Positions 1-5,903 of a stretch of 5,903 nucleotides of DNA are shown here, piece by piece. The position numbers and the translations under genes are program-made. Numbering within the stretch: the first letter of the stretch is position 1; the number at the start of each line of letters is the position of its first letter. The DNA is taken from the NCBI GenBank assembly GCA_007119835.1, contig SKOX01000232.1, positions 1-5,903 on the forward strand. The letters are read 5' to 3'. The stretch comes from Paracoccaceae bacterium. GTDB taxonomy: Bacteria > Pseudomonadota > Alphaproteobacteria > Rhodobacterales > Rhodobacteraceae. Below the pieces are notes generated by a model, which did not search any database, was not told the DNA's origin, and was given only the letters and a program-made list of their open reading frames with translations.

Positions 1-2778
1 AACGACCATGCCGCCGCCGTCGCCGCCCTCCGGACCGATGTCGATGATGTGGTCGGCCGTCTTGATGACGTCGAGGTTGTGCTCAATCACCACCACGCTG
101 TTGCCCTGTTCGACGAGTTCGTGCAGCACCTCGAGCAGCTTCTTAACGTCCTCGAAATGCAAGCCCGTGGTCGGCTCGTCGAGGATGTAGAGCGTCCGCC
201 CGGTCGAGCGCCGCGCCAGCTCCTTCGACAGCTTCACCCGCTGCGCCTCGCCGCCCGACAGCGTCGTCGCCTGCTGGCCGACCTTGATGTAGCCCAGGCC
301 CACCCGCATCAGCGTCGTCATCTTCTCGCGGATCGACGGCACCGCGGAGAAGAACGCCTCAGCATCCTCCACCGTCATGTCGAGCACGTCGGCGATCGAC
401 TTGCCCTTGAACGTCACCTCCAGCGTCTCGCGGTTGTAGCGCTTGCCGCCGCAGGTCTCGCAGGTGACGTAGACGTCGGGCAGGAAGTGCATCTCGATCT
501 TGATGACGCCGTCGCCCTGGCAGGCCTCGCACCGCCCGCCACGCACGTTGAACGAGAACCGTCCCGGCTTGTAGCCCCGCGCCTTCGCCTCCGGCAGCCC
601 GGCATACCAGTCCCGGATCGGACCGAACGCCCCGGTATAGGTCGCCGGGTTCGACCGCGGCGTCCGCCCGATCGGCGACTGGTCGATGTCGATGACCTTG
701 TCGAGATGGTGCAGCCCGTCGATGGTCTCGCAGGGCGCAGGCGTCTGCCGCGCGCCGTTCAGCCGCATCGACGCTGTCTTGAACAGCGTCTCGATCGTCA
801 GGGTCGACTTGCCGCCGCCCGACACGCCGGTGACGCAGGTGAAGGTCCCGAGCGGGAAGTCGACCGTCAGGTTCTTGAGGTTGTTGCCCGTCGCCTTGCG
901 GACCGTCAGTTTCCTGCCGTTTCCCTGCCGCCGCCCCGACGGTACCCCGATCTCGCGAGACCCGTTGAGATACTGCCCCGTCACCGACTGCGGCGCCGCC
1001 GCGATCTCCTCCGGCGTGCCTTCGGCAATGATCTGCCCGCCGTGCACGCCGGCCCCGGGCCCGATGTCGATGACGTGGTCGGCCTCGCGGATCGCCTCCT
1101 CGTCATGCTCGACGACGATCACCGTGTTGCCCTGGTCGCGCAGGTTCTTCAGCGTCGTCAGCAGCCGGTCGTTGTCGCGCTGGTGCAGCCCGATCGAAGG
1201 CTCGTCGAGGACGTAGAGCACCCCCGTCAGGCCCGAGCCGATCTGGCTCGCCAGCCGGATGCGCTGGCTCTCGCCGCCCGAAAGCGTGCCGGCGTTGCGC
1301 GCCAGCGTCAGGTAGTCCAGCCCGACATTGACAAGGAACCCGAGCCGCTCGCGGATCTCCTTCAGGATCGCCCGGGCGATCGCGTTCTTCTGCTGGCTCA
1401 GATGCCCCGGCGCCGCCTCGATCCAGTCGAGCGCCTGCCGGATCGACATCTGCACCACCTGGCCGACATGCATGCCGCCGATCTTCACCGCCAGCGCCTC
1501 GGGCTTCAGCCGGTAGCCGCCGCAGGCGCCGCAGGGCCGGTTGTTCTGATAGCGCTCGAACTCCTCGCGCAGCCAGGTCGAGTCGCTCTCGCGATACCGC
1601 CGCTCGAGGTTCGGGAGCACGCCCTCGAACGGCCGCTCGATCTCGTAGACCCGCCCGCCCTCGTCGTAGCGGAAGCGGATCTTGTCGCCCTGCGAGCCGT
1701 AGAGGATCGCCGCCTTCGCCGCCTCCGGAAGATCCTTCCACTTCGCGGACGACTTGAAGCCGTAGTGCTTGCCCAGCGCCTCGATCGTCTGCCGGTAGTA
1801 CGGCGACTGGCCCTTGGCCCAAGGCGCGATCGCGCCCTTGGTCAGCGGCAGGCCCTCGTCGGGCACGACGAGCTTGGGGTCGAAGAACAGCTCCACCCCC
1901 AGCCCGTCGCAGGCGGGACAAGCGCCGAACGGCGCGTTGAACGAGAACAGCCGCGGCTCGATCTCGGCGATGGTGAAGCCCGACACCGGACAGGCGAAGT
2001 TCTCCGAGAAGGTCGTCCGCACCGGCTCGACCCCCGCCTCCGCCTCGTCGGCGGTCGGCGCCGTCTCGAGGATCGCGATCCCGTCCGCGAGGTCGAGCGC
2101 CGTGCGGAACGAATCCGCGAGCCGCGTCTCGATCCCCTCGCGCACCACGAGCCGGTCGACCACCACGTCGATGTTGTGCCGGAACTTCTTGTCGAGCTCC
2201 GGTGGGTCCTCGAGGTCGTGGAACGCCCCGTCGACCTTGACGCGCTGGAAGCCCTGCTTGCGCAGCTCGGCAAACTCCTTGCGGTACTCGCCCTTGCGGT
2301 CGCGCACGATCGGCGCCAGCAGGTAGGCGCGCGTCCCCTCCGGCATCGCCATGACGACGTCGACCATCTGGCTGACCTGCTGCGCCTCGATCGGCAGCCC
2401 GGTCGCCGGCGAATACGGCGTGCCGACCCGCGCGAACAAGAGCCGCATGTAGTCGTAGATCTCGGTGACGGTGCCGACCGTCGAGCGCGGGTTCTTCGAC
2501 GTCGTCTTCTGCTCGATCGAGATCGCCGGCGACAGGCCGGAGATGTGATCCACGTCCGGCTTCTGCATCATGTCGAGGAACTGCCTCGCATAGGCCGACA
2601 GCGATTCGACGTAGCGGCGCTGCCCCTCGGCGTAGATCGTGTCGAAGGCGAGCGACGACTTGCCCGACCCGCTCAGGCCCGTGATCACCACGAGGCGGTC
2701 CCTGGGGATGTCGACGTCGATCCCCTTGAGGTTGTGCTCCCGCGCGCCGCGGATCTCGATGAACTTCTGCTCGGACAT
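1..2778 (-). CDS. uvrA: UvrABC excinuclease subunit A (UvrA), 3' end cut by the window
   Basis: UvrA is the cytoplasmic ATPase dimer that finds bulky DNA lesions and loads UvrB in nucleotide excision repair. The frame runs 926 codons without a stop and leaves the window at base 1; against a usual length of about 940-970 residues only the extreme C-terminus is missing. Both ABC modules are visible. Module I has Walker A GLSGSGKS (34-41), signature LSGGE (499-503) and Walker B ending D525-E526. Module II has Walker A GVSGGGKS (651-658), signature LSGGE (840-844) and Walker B ending D867-E868. The second zinc module is complete (C750, C753, C773, C776). The first has C263, C287 and C290, but S266 stands where a fourth Cys is usual. 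A further CxxC lies at C416/C419. The ATG at 2776-2778 gives [19 protein letters not shown], a normal UvrA N-terminus, behind a G-rich ribosome-binding stretch. The gene follows the transglycosylase gene on the same strand after 153 bp. I saw no LexA box upstream. Confidence 0.98.
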   Translation of the reverse strand, partial: MSEQKFIEIRGAREHNLKGIDVDIPRDRLVVITGLSGSGKSSLAFDTIYAEGQRRYVESLSAYARQFLDMMQKPDVDHISGLSPAISIEQKTTSKNPRSTVGTVTEIYDYMRLLFARVGTPYSPATGLPIEAQQVSQMVDVVMAMPEGTRAYLLAPIVRDRKGEYRKEFAELRKQGFQRVKVDGAFHDLEDPPELDKKFRHNIDVVVDRLVVREGIETRLADSFRTALDLADGIAILETAPTADEAEAGVEPVRTTFSENFACPVSGFTIAEIEPRLFSFNAPFGACPACDGLGVELFFDPKLVVPDEGLPLTKGAIAPWAKGQSPYYRQTIEALGKHYGFKSSAKWKDLPEAAKAAILYGSQGDKIRFRYDEGGRVYEIERPFEGVLPNLERRYRESDSTWLREEFERYQNNRPCGACGGYRLKPEALAVKIGGMHVGQVVQMSIRQALDWIEAAPGHLSQQKNAIARAILKEIRERLGFLVNVGLDYLTLARNAGTLSGGESQRIRLASQIGSGLTGVLYVLDEPSIGLHQRDNDRLLTTLKNLRDQGNTVIVVEHDEEAIREADHVIDIGPGAGVHGGQIIAEGTPEEIAAAPQSVTGQYLNGSREIGVPSGRRQGNGRKLTVRKATGNNLKNLTVDFPLGTFTCVTGVSGGGKSTLTIETLFKTASMRLNGARQTPAPCETIDGLHHLDKVIDIDQSPIGRTPRSNPATYTGAFGPIRDWYAGLPEAKARGYKPGRFSFNVRGGRCEACQGDGVIKIEMHFLPDVYVTCETCGGKRYNRETLEVTFKGKSIADVLDMTVEDAEAFFSAVPSIREKMTTLMRVGLGYIKVGQQATTLSGGEAQRVKLSKELARRSTGRTLYILDEPTTGLHFEDVKKLLEVLHELVEQGNSVVVIEHNLDVIKTADHIIDIGPEGGDGGGMVV

Positions 2779-2807
2779 CCTGCCCCCAAACCGACAGCGG
2801 GTATTTA
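2779..2807 (-). promoter_or_regulatory. uvrA ribosome-binding site and possible -10 element
   Basis: Reading the minus strand, GGGGGCAGG directly precedes the uvrA ATG; the GGGGG part sits about four bases upstream and can serve as a ribosome-binding site. Further upstream, the complement of 2802-2807 reads TAAATA, an AT-rich hexamer that stands out in this GC-rich DNA and is well placed for a -10 box about 24 bases before the start codon. No convincing -35 box was found, so a promoter separate from the upstream transglycosylase gene is only a suggestion. Confidence 0.3.
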
Positions 2808-2931
2808 GCGCACTGCCGCCGGTTTGTGAGTCCTGTCGTCCGCACGCGGCCACGACCCGTAAGTCCGCCCTCGCCGCGGCTGAACGATCAGGCCCCGCGA
2901 CCCTTCGGCGCAGGCTCGAGCGCGGCGGTCC

Positions 2932-3516
2932 TCAGCGGCCGAGGATCCGACGCACGTAGTCCTGCGTCTCGCGGTACGGCGGGATGCCCCTGTAGCGATC
3001 GACCGCCCCCGGCCCGGCATTGTAGGCGGCGAGCGCGAGGCGCCAGTCGCGATACTTGCGGTACTGCATGGAAAGATAGCGCGCCCCACCCTCGAGATTC
3101 TGCTGGGGGTCATGCGGATTGACCCGCAGGTCCCGCGCCGTCCCCGGCATGAGCTGGGCGAGCCCGATGGCGCCCTTCGACGACACTGCCGCCGGGCGCC
3201 ACGCGGACTCCGCCTGCACGAGCCGCAGGAACAGGTCCTCCGGGATGCCGTGCTTGCGCGCCGCCGTCCGGGCCATCTGGTGGTACTGGCCTGTGGTGCC
3301 GGTGTAGGCCGGCATGGTCCAAACCTCGTCCTCTTCGATCAGCTGCGGCCGGCGCGGCTGTCCCGCCAGCGCCCCCGGGATCGGCGGCCGGATCATGTCG
3401 CGGTACTCGCCCGAGATGCCCGACCCGCCCCCGAGAAGGGCGCTCAGCGGCTGGCCCGCCGCAGGCTGCCCGAGAAGTGCCGCCGACAGGCAAAGCACGA
3501 CAAGCCGCTTGCTCAT
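2932..3516 (-). CDS. Exported SLT-type lytic transglycosylase
   Basis: A 194-residue protein that probably cleaves the MurNAc-GlcNAc bond of peptidoglycan in the periplasm, forming 1,6-anhydro ends. Residues 1-21 look like a Sec signal peptide (MSKR, then a hydrophobic stretch ending PAAG); there is no lipobox cysteine, so it is probably soluble rather than a lipoprotein. Residues 30-75 form a proline-rich linker with an acidic patch. The SLT (goose-lysozyme-like) domain covers about 76-192. Its family marks are the catalytic Glu in VQAESAW (E103, followed by the typical Ser), GLAQLMP (118-124), AYNAGPGAV (164-172) and [11 protein letters not shown] (178-188). The ATG at 3516 follows CGGGGATAG, a weak ribosome-binding site, and yields a complete signal peptide. 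The gene lies upstream of uvrA on the same strand and diverges from ssb. The small size and domain at the C-terminus fit housekeeping SLT proteins; the exact subtype and physiological role cannot be told from the sequence. Confidence 0.93.
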   Translation of the reverse strand: MSKRLVVLCLSAALLGQPAAGQPLSALLGGGSGISGEYRDMIRPPIPGALAGQPRRPQLIEEDEVWTMPAYTGTTGQYHQMARTAARKHGIPEDLFLRLVQAESAWRPAAVSSKGAIGLAQLMPGTARDLRVNPHDPQQNLEGGARYLSMQYRKYRDWRLALAAYNAGPGAVDRYRGIPPYRETQDYVRRILGR

Positions 3517-3519
3517 CTA

Positions 3520-3580
3520 TCCCCGACCGTTCTTGTGCAGGCCGCAACGGTGCGACCCCAGCGGTTTTCGTCCCCGACCG
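3520..3580. repeat. 10-bp direct repeat TCCCCGACCG
   Basis: TCCCCGACCG occurs at 3520-3529 and again at 3571-3580, start to start 51 bp apart, both in the divergent gap beside the transglycosylase start codon. The spacing is close to five helical turns, so a paired protein-binding site is conceivable. A chance match in GC-rich DNA is also quite possible, and the first copy overlaps the weak ribosome-binding site of the transglycosylase gene. Confidence 0.35.
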
Positions 3581-3704
3581 CACCTAGCAGATCGGATGTG
3601 ACGTGTCAGCCTTCATCTCGCCGTGAACACCCTGTAGACAATCGGGCGAGCATCGTGCGGCCGACGCTGTCGGCATGCGGCGGAGCGCGGGCATCGGCGC
3701 GAAT

Positions 3705-3715
3705 GGAGAGAGAGG
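3705..3715 (+). promoter_or_regulatory. ssb ribosome-binding site
   Basis: GGAGAGAGAGG is a purine-rich Shine-Dalgarno stretch that ends four bases before the ATG at 3720. It decides the start: the earlier in-frame ATG at 3675 would add 15 residues (MRRSAGIG...) that are not part of the SSB fold, and would place this site inside the coding region. Confidence 0.75.
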
Positions 3716-3719
3716 CCAC

Positions 3720-4205
3720 ATGGCTGGAAGCGTGAACAAGGTCATCATCGTCGGCAACCTCGGCGCCGACCCGGAAGTCAGGACCTTCCCGAGCGGCGGC
3801 AAGGTCTGCAACCTGTCGGTCGCGACCTCGGAGAACTGGCGCGACAAGCAGACCGGCGAGCGGCGCGAGAAGACCGAGTGGCACCGGGTTGCGATATACG
3901 ACGAGCAGATCGTCGGCGTCGCCGAGCAGTACCTGCGGAAGGGCTCCAAGGTCTATCTCGAGGGACAGCTCGAGACCCGCAAGTGGCAGGACCAGTCTGG
4001 CCAGGACCGCTACACCACCGAGATCGCGCTCAAGCGGTTCCGGTCGAACCTCACGCTCCTCGACGCCCGGGGCGAAGGCGGCGGCGGCGACTTCGGCGGC
4101 GGCGGTCGCGGCGGCTACGGCGGCGGCCAGGGCGGCCAGGGCGGTGGCCCGAGCGGCCAGGGCGGCGGTGGCCGCCCGGATCTCGACGACGAGATCCCGT
4201 TCTGA
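3720..4205 (+). CDS. ssb: Single-stranded DNA-binding protein (SSB)
   Basis: A complete 161-residue SSB, which coats single-stranded DNA as a tetramer during replication, recombination and repair. The OB-fold occupies about residues 3-115, starting [20 protein letters not shown]. Aromatic DNA-contacting positions known from E. coli SSB are kept: W40, W54 and W89 (E. coli W88), with Y60 in place of F60. Residues 118-151 are a Gly/Gln-rich disordered linker ([19 protein letters not shown]). The end, DLDDEIPF, is the acidic tip through which SSB recruits partner proteins. The length is normal for an alphaproteobacterial SSB. The gene stands alone on the plus strand: it diverges from the transglycosylase gene, with uvrA beyond that, and converges on the squalene/phytoene synthase-like gene. 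A hairpin 36 bp past its stop probably ends the transcript. Start chosen from the ribosome-binding site at 3705-3715 and the conserved N-terminus. Confidence 0.98.
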   Translation: MAGSVNKVIIVGNLGADPEVRTFPSGGKVCNLSVATSENWRDKQTGERREKTEWHRVAIYDEQIVGVAEQYLRKGSKVYLEGQLETRKWQDQSGQDRYTTEIALKRFRSNLTLLDARGEGGGGDFGGGGRGGYGGGQGGQGGGPSGQGGGGRPDLDDEIPF

Positions 4206-4240
4206 TCCAGGACGCGCCGCCCGGCCGGCATCAAGCGAAA

Positions 4241-4265
4241 GCGGCGCGGGAAAAGCCCGTGCCGC
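4241..4265. terminator. Hairpin between convergent genes, probable bidirectional terminator
   Basis: GCGGCGCGGG (4241-4250) pairs with CCCGTGCCGC (4256-4265) across a five-base loop AAAAG, giving a 10-bp stem with one G-U wobble. Read on the plus strand, after ssb, it is followed by the short pyrimidine run TCTTCC. Read on the minus strand, it is followed by TTTCGCTT, a somewhat better U-rich tail. It lies 36 bp past the ssb stop and 20 bp past the TGA of the minus-strand frame at 4285, as expected of a terminator shared by converging transcripts. The U tracts are imperfect, so efficiency is uncertain. Confidence 0.6.
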
Positions 4266-4284
4266 TCTTCCAGGTCTCGGAGCC

Positions 4285-4410
4285 TCAGAAGAAGCCGAGC
4301 TTGTAGGGATTGTAGCTGACCAGCATGTTCTTGGCCTGCCGATGGTGGTCGAGCGTCAGCTTGTTGGTGCCGCGCCCGAGCAGACGGGCAGAGGCAGCGC
4401 TCGCCGTCAG
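4285..4410 (-). pseudogene. Coding-like C-terminal tail without a start; gene remnant or frameshifted extension
   Basis: On the minus strand, 41 sense codons followed by TGA read LTASAASARLLGRG, then TNKLTLDHHRQAKNMLV, then SYNPYKLGFF. I do not recognise the family. Of these 41 codons, 36 end in G or C, matching real genes here, and no plus-strand gene overlaps that could produce it as a shadow. The frame is open far upstream only because it overlaps the synthase gene in another frame; within the non-overlapping part there is no ATG, GTG or TTG in frame until an internal ATG twelve codons before the stop. The tail ends 20 bp before the terminator hairpin, as a true gene end would. It could be the 3' end of a lost gene brought in by rearrangement, or the original C-terminus of the synthase displaced by an indel: a -1 shift at the synthase stop (GAA CGC TGA) would join the frames. 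No obvious slippery heptamer is present. Confidence 0.45.
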
Positions 4411-5453
4411 CGTTCGCTCAGCCGGCCGTTTCCCGCGGCCCTGCCCGGCGCCGCGCGCCCGGCCTGCCCGGCGGCCAGGAACAAAAGGCGCAGCAGCCTG
4501 TCGCTGCCAGCGGCAAGACGGCAGGCAAGGGCCGTGGCGCGGACGCTGTGGCGGGAGATCTTCACCTCGCGCCCGCTGCGGAACCCCGGCTGCGCGCGTA
4601 TCCGGCGAAGCGTCAGCAGCGCCATCCCGATCGCCCAGAGGCAGAAGATCCGTATGCCCCGCTCGCGCGGGGGGATCATCAGGACGAACTCCAGGGCAGC
4701 CGCCAGCTGGGCATGCGCGAGGGCGACCAGCTCCTCGACACCGGCCGCCAACCTCGGGCGGTCGACACCGGACGAGAGCGTTGCCAGATCCACGCCGTGC
4801 CGCGCGAAGACGGAGCGCGGCAGCCAGCAGACGCTTCGCGACGAGTCGTCCCAGATGTCCTTGAGGATGTTGGTCATCTGCAGCCCCTGCCCGAACCGCA
4901 CGGCAAGCAGGCGCATCTGCGGGGCCCGCGGCGCGATCTCGGGGCAGTGGTCGCAAAACAGGTCGGTGAGCATCTCGCCGACCACGCCCGCGACCACGTA
5001 ACAGTAGCGCTCCATCTCGGCCAGATCCGCCAGCCCCTGCGTCGGCCGTCGTTCCTGGAACTCGGACATCCCGCCTGCCATGATCCGCACGCAGCGCTCG
5101 ATCGCGGCACGCTGCACGCTCCCGAAGCCGCGCGTGAGCGCGACCACCTGCGGCGTCGCCTCGACCAGCGCCCGCTCCGCACGCGGGGTCCGGTCGGAGA
5201 GGCACGCGCCAAGCTGCTCGGCAAAAGCCGCCGGATCGTCATCGCCGGCGACGACGGCAGTGAAACGCTCGCTGAGCGCCCGCTTCCGCTCCGGCGGCAG
5301 CGTCGGCTCGTCCTCGATGGTGTCGACGATCCGGCAGAGCAGATAGGCGTTGCCCACCGTCAGGCGAAGGCTTTGGGGCAGTTCCGGGATCGTCAGGGCG
5401 AACGTTCGCGAAACGCGATCGAGAAGGCGTTCCTGCTCGTGACAGATCGCCAT
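4407..5453 (-). CDS. Squalene/phytoene synthase family protein, squalene synthase-like
   Basis: Probably a head-to-head prenyl diphosphate condensing enzyme; the likeliest reaction is two farnesyl diphosphates to squalene. With the ATG at 5453 it has 348 residues. Numbering from there: SRTFALTIPELP (15-26), the first aspartate-rich motif DTIED (44-48), YCYVVAGVVGEMLTDLF (150-166) and the second aspartate motif DIWDD (199-203) in a TNILKD context, followed by CWLPRSVFARHG. The YCxxVAG and TNIxxD blocks resemble eukaryotic-type squalene synthase more than CrtB (NIxRDVxED) or HpnD, but without the C-terminal membrane anchor. An in-frame GTG at 5498 would add 15 residues; I prefer the ATG because AGAGG lies four bases upstream, as for ssb, and the extra residues are not family-like. 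A weak TTGACG (complement of 5515-5520) could be a -35 box. No isoprenoid, hopanoid or carotenoid partner gene is visible. Product specificity (squalene, dehydrosqualene or phytoene) is inferred, not shown. Confidence 0.88.
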   Translation of the reverse strand: MAICHEQERLLDRVSRTFALTIPELPQSLRLTVGNAYLLCRIVDTIEDEPTLPPERKRALSERFTAVVAGDDDPAAFAEQLGACLSDRTPRAERALVEATPQVVALTRGFGSVQRAAIERCVRIMAGGMSEFQERRPTQGLADLAEMERYCYVVAGVVGEMLTDLFCDHCPEIAPRAPQMRLLAVRFGQGLQMTNILKDIWDDSSRSVCWLPRSVFARHGVDLATLSSGVDRPRLAAGVEELVALAHAQLAAALEFVLMIPPRERGIRIFCLWAIGMALLTLRRIRAQPGFRSGREVKISRHSVRATALACRLAAGSDRLLRLLFLAAGQAGRAAPGRAAGNGRLSER

Positions 5454-5639
5454 CGCGCCTCTCGCCACGCTACCGCCTCGGTCTACCAACAGAACCACCT
5501 CCGGCCTCGGCGTTCGTCAAGATCGTCTGCGCCTAGCACGGAGTTGCCGGCATGTGGTAGAGCCCGCCGCCGCCAACCCGGCGGCCGAACGACCGCAGGG
5601 GTCCGAGTGCAACATGGCGAGGGGATTGCCGGAGGCGAC
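5454..5639. other. Non-coding stretch upstream of the synthase gene; no gene seen
   Basis: Together with the transposase remnant and the following bases, this forms a 418-bp region (5454-5871) without an intact gene. Open frames exist on both strands but end in low-complexity Arg/Ser/Ala sequence and match nothing I recognise. A small hairpin pairs GCCGCC (5569-5574) with GGCGGC (5580-5585) across AACCC; it has no U tract. The synthase promoter is expected here, with only the weak TTGACG noted as candidate. Confidence 0.5.
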
Positions 5640-5776
5640 GACGGCTGTCATGTTCGGGACGTTCTTCAGCTCCTCGCGGCTTTTCCGAGCCAAGCGGAGG
5701 TGCGCTCGACCACCCAGCGTCGCGGCAGGACCTCGGAGCCCTTCGCTATATCGCATCGCCTGACGATCTCGATGGC
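5640..5776 (-). mobile_element. Broken C-terminal fragment of an IS5-family transposase
   Basis: On the minus strand from 5776 the frame reads [18 protein letters not shown] followed by [14 protein letters not shown]. This matches from memory the conserved end of IS5-family transposases ([33 protein letters not shown]); the Glu in VVERT corresponds to the last residue of the DDE catalytic triad, and the usual Phe after ERT is Ser. At the A-run (complement of 5681-5684) the frame breaks: in this frame a stop follows at 5666-5668, whereas a one-base shift gives [12 protein letters not shown], which resembles CRRLAKDFENLT of the family. A single-base deletion in the A-run explains this. Nothing of the N-terminal two thirds or the first two catalytic Asp residues is present, and I could not find terminal inverted repeats. 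It is a dead scar truncated on both sides. The left boundary is approximate. Confidence 0.72.
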
Positions 5777-5855
5777 CGCTTCTCCCAGGGCAATCGGGTG
5801 AGTGAACTGGTGACAAGCGGCTGAAAGGGTGAATCTGTCGAAGTCCTCTTGATCT

Positions 5856-5863
5856 GAGGAGGA
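5856..5863 (+). promoter_or_regulatory. Strong ribosome-binding site for the gene starting at 5872
   Basis: GAGGAGGA contains a perfect AGGAGG (5857-5862), nine bases before the ATG at 5872. It is the best Shine-Dalgarno sequence in the window and is the main evidence that a gene begins here. Confidence 0.65.
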
Positions 5864-5871
5864 CGGTTTCG

Positions 5872-5903
5872 ATGGGCCTGGATCCGAGCGGTTGCGAAGC
5901 GGT
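5872..5903 (+). CDS. Start of an unidentified gene, cut by the right edge
   Basis: An ATG nine bases behind a perfect AGGAGG opens a frame, [10 protein letters not shown], that runs out of the window after ten codons. Ten residues are too few to assign a family. The neighbouring IS5 remnant, with which this gene does not overlap, makes a second mobile-element gene one possibility, but nothing in the visible residues shows it. Confidence 0.5.
   Translation, partial: MGLDPSGCEA

Larger units (their letters stand above)
3517..3719. promoter_or_regulatory. Divergent intergenic region between the transglycosylase gene and ssb
   Basis: This 203-bp gap separates two genes reading away from each other, so promoters for both are expected inside it. 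For ssb, TTCATC (3612-3617) and TAGACA (3635-3640) are 17 bp apart, but each matches the sigma-70 consensus at only three of six bases. I looked for the alphaproteobacterial LexA box (GTTC-N7-GTTC or its complement); the nearest thing, GAAC-N7-AGAC at about 3625-3639, is too degenerate to accept. The region also holds a 10-bp direct repeat, listed separately. Confidence 0.4.

Noticed and set aside
35..1084. Near-identical 24-bp segments at 35-58 and 1061-1084 (23 of 24 bases the same)
   Set aside because: Both encode the equivalent ADHxIDIGP segment of the two ABC modules of UvrA, so they reflect the ancient internal duplication of the protein and not a mobile or regulatory repeat.
49..2808. 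A 919-codon open frame on the plus strand opposite uvrA
   Set aside because: It is antisense to a fully convincing uvrA and its product is Arg/Asp/Leu-rich low-complexity sequence. Long antisense frames are common opposite GC-rich genes because codons ending in G/C rarely create stops on the other strand.
1103..2845. A 580-codon open frame on the minus strand inside uvrA, out of frame
   Set aside because: It overlaps uvrA in another frame, lacks a coherent domain and is rich in Arg, Ala and Gly, as expected of a GC-driven shadow.
3675..3719. Upstream in-frame ATG of ssb, giving a 15-residue longer protein
   Set aside because: The extra residues are not SSB-like, and the clear ribosome-binding site at 3705-3715 lies before the ATG at 3720.
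4076..4175. GGC-rich repetitive tract that could look like a tandem repeat
   Set aside because: It encodes the glycine/glutamine-rich linker of SSB, which is normally low in complexity.
3889..5001. A 370-codon plus-strand frame running through ssb and across the synthase gene
   Set aside because: It crosses ssb out of frame and the synthase gene in antisense, and reads as Arg/Ser/Ala-rich sequence without motifs.
5454..5498. GTG start for the synthase-like gene at 5498
   Set aside because: GGAG directly abuts the GTG with no spacer, and the added residues MVLLVDRGGSVARGA are not family-like; the ATG at 5453 has AGAGG at a normal distance.
5517..5816. A 99-codon minus-strand open frame upstream of the synthase gene
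   Set aside because: Its first part is out of frame with the transposase remnant it overlaps and its last part is Arg-rich noise; only a middle segment ([12 protein letters not shown]) makes sense, as the frameshifted continuation of the transposase.

Overview
The window is GC-rich throughout, with C or G in most third codon positions. The protein sequences and the uvrA/ssb neighbourhood point to an alphaproteobacterium; I would not name an order. Protein assignments come from my own translation and recognition of motifs, not from database searches.

Layout. Positions 1-2778 hold uvrA on the minus strand, cut by the left edge of the window so that the protein's last few dozen residues are missing. 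Upstream of it on the same strand, 2932-3516 encodes a small exported SLT-type lytic transglycosylase. The 203-bp divergent gap 3517-3719 separates that gene from ssb (3720-4205, plus strand). A hairpin at 4241-4265 follows ssb and probably works as a terminator from both sides. Opposing ssb on the minus strand is a squalene/phytoene synthase family gene (4407-5453). Between its stop and the hairpin lies a coding-like stretch in another frame (4285-4410) with no start codon: either the tail of a lost gene or a displaced C-terminus. To the right, 5454-5871 holds no intact gene but includes a broken C-terminal piece of an IS5-family transposase (about 5640-5776). At the right edge a new plus-strand gene starts at 5872 behind a canonical Shine-Dalgarno sequence; only ten codons are visible.

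Biology. The left two thirds is core genome: UvrA (damage recognition in nucleotide excision repair) and SSB (single-stranded DNA binding) form the familiar uvrA/ssb neighbourhood, here with a cell-wall enzyme gene between them. The right third looks like accessory or rearranged DNA: an isoprenoid condensing enzyme with no visible pathway partners, a gene remnant and an insertion-sequence scar. I see no defence system, CRISPR array, tRNA or rRNA, and no clearly new biological system. The most interesting points are the orphan reading-frame tail behind the squalene synthase-like gene, and the placement of that gene between a conserved locus and an IS scar.
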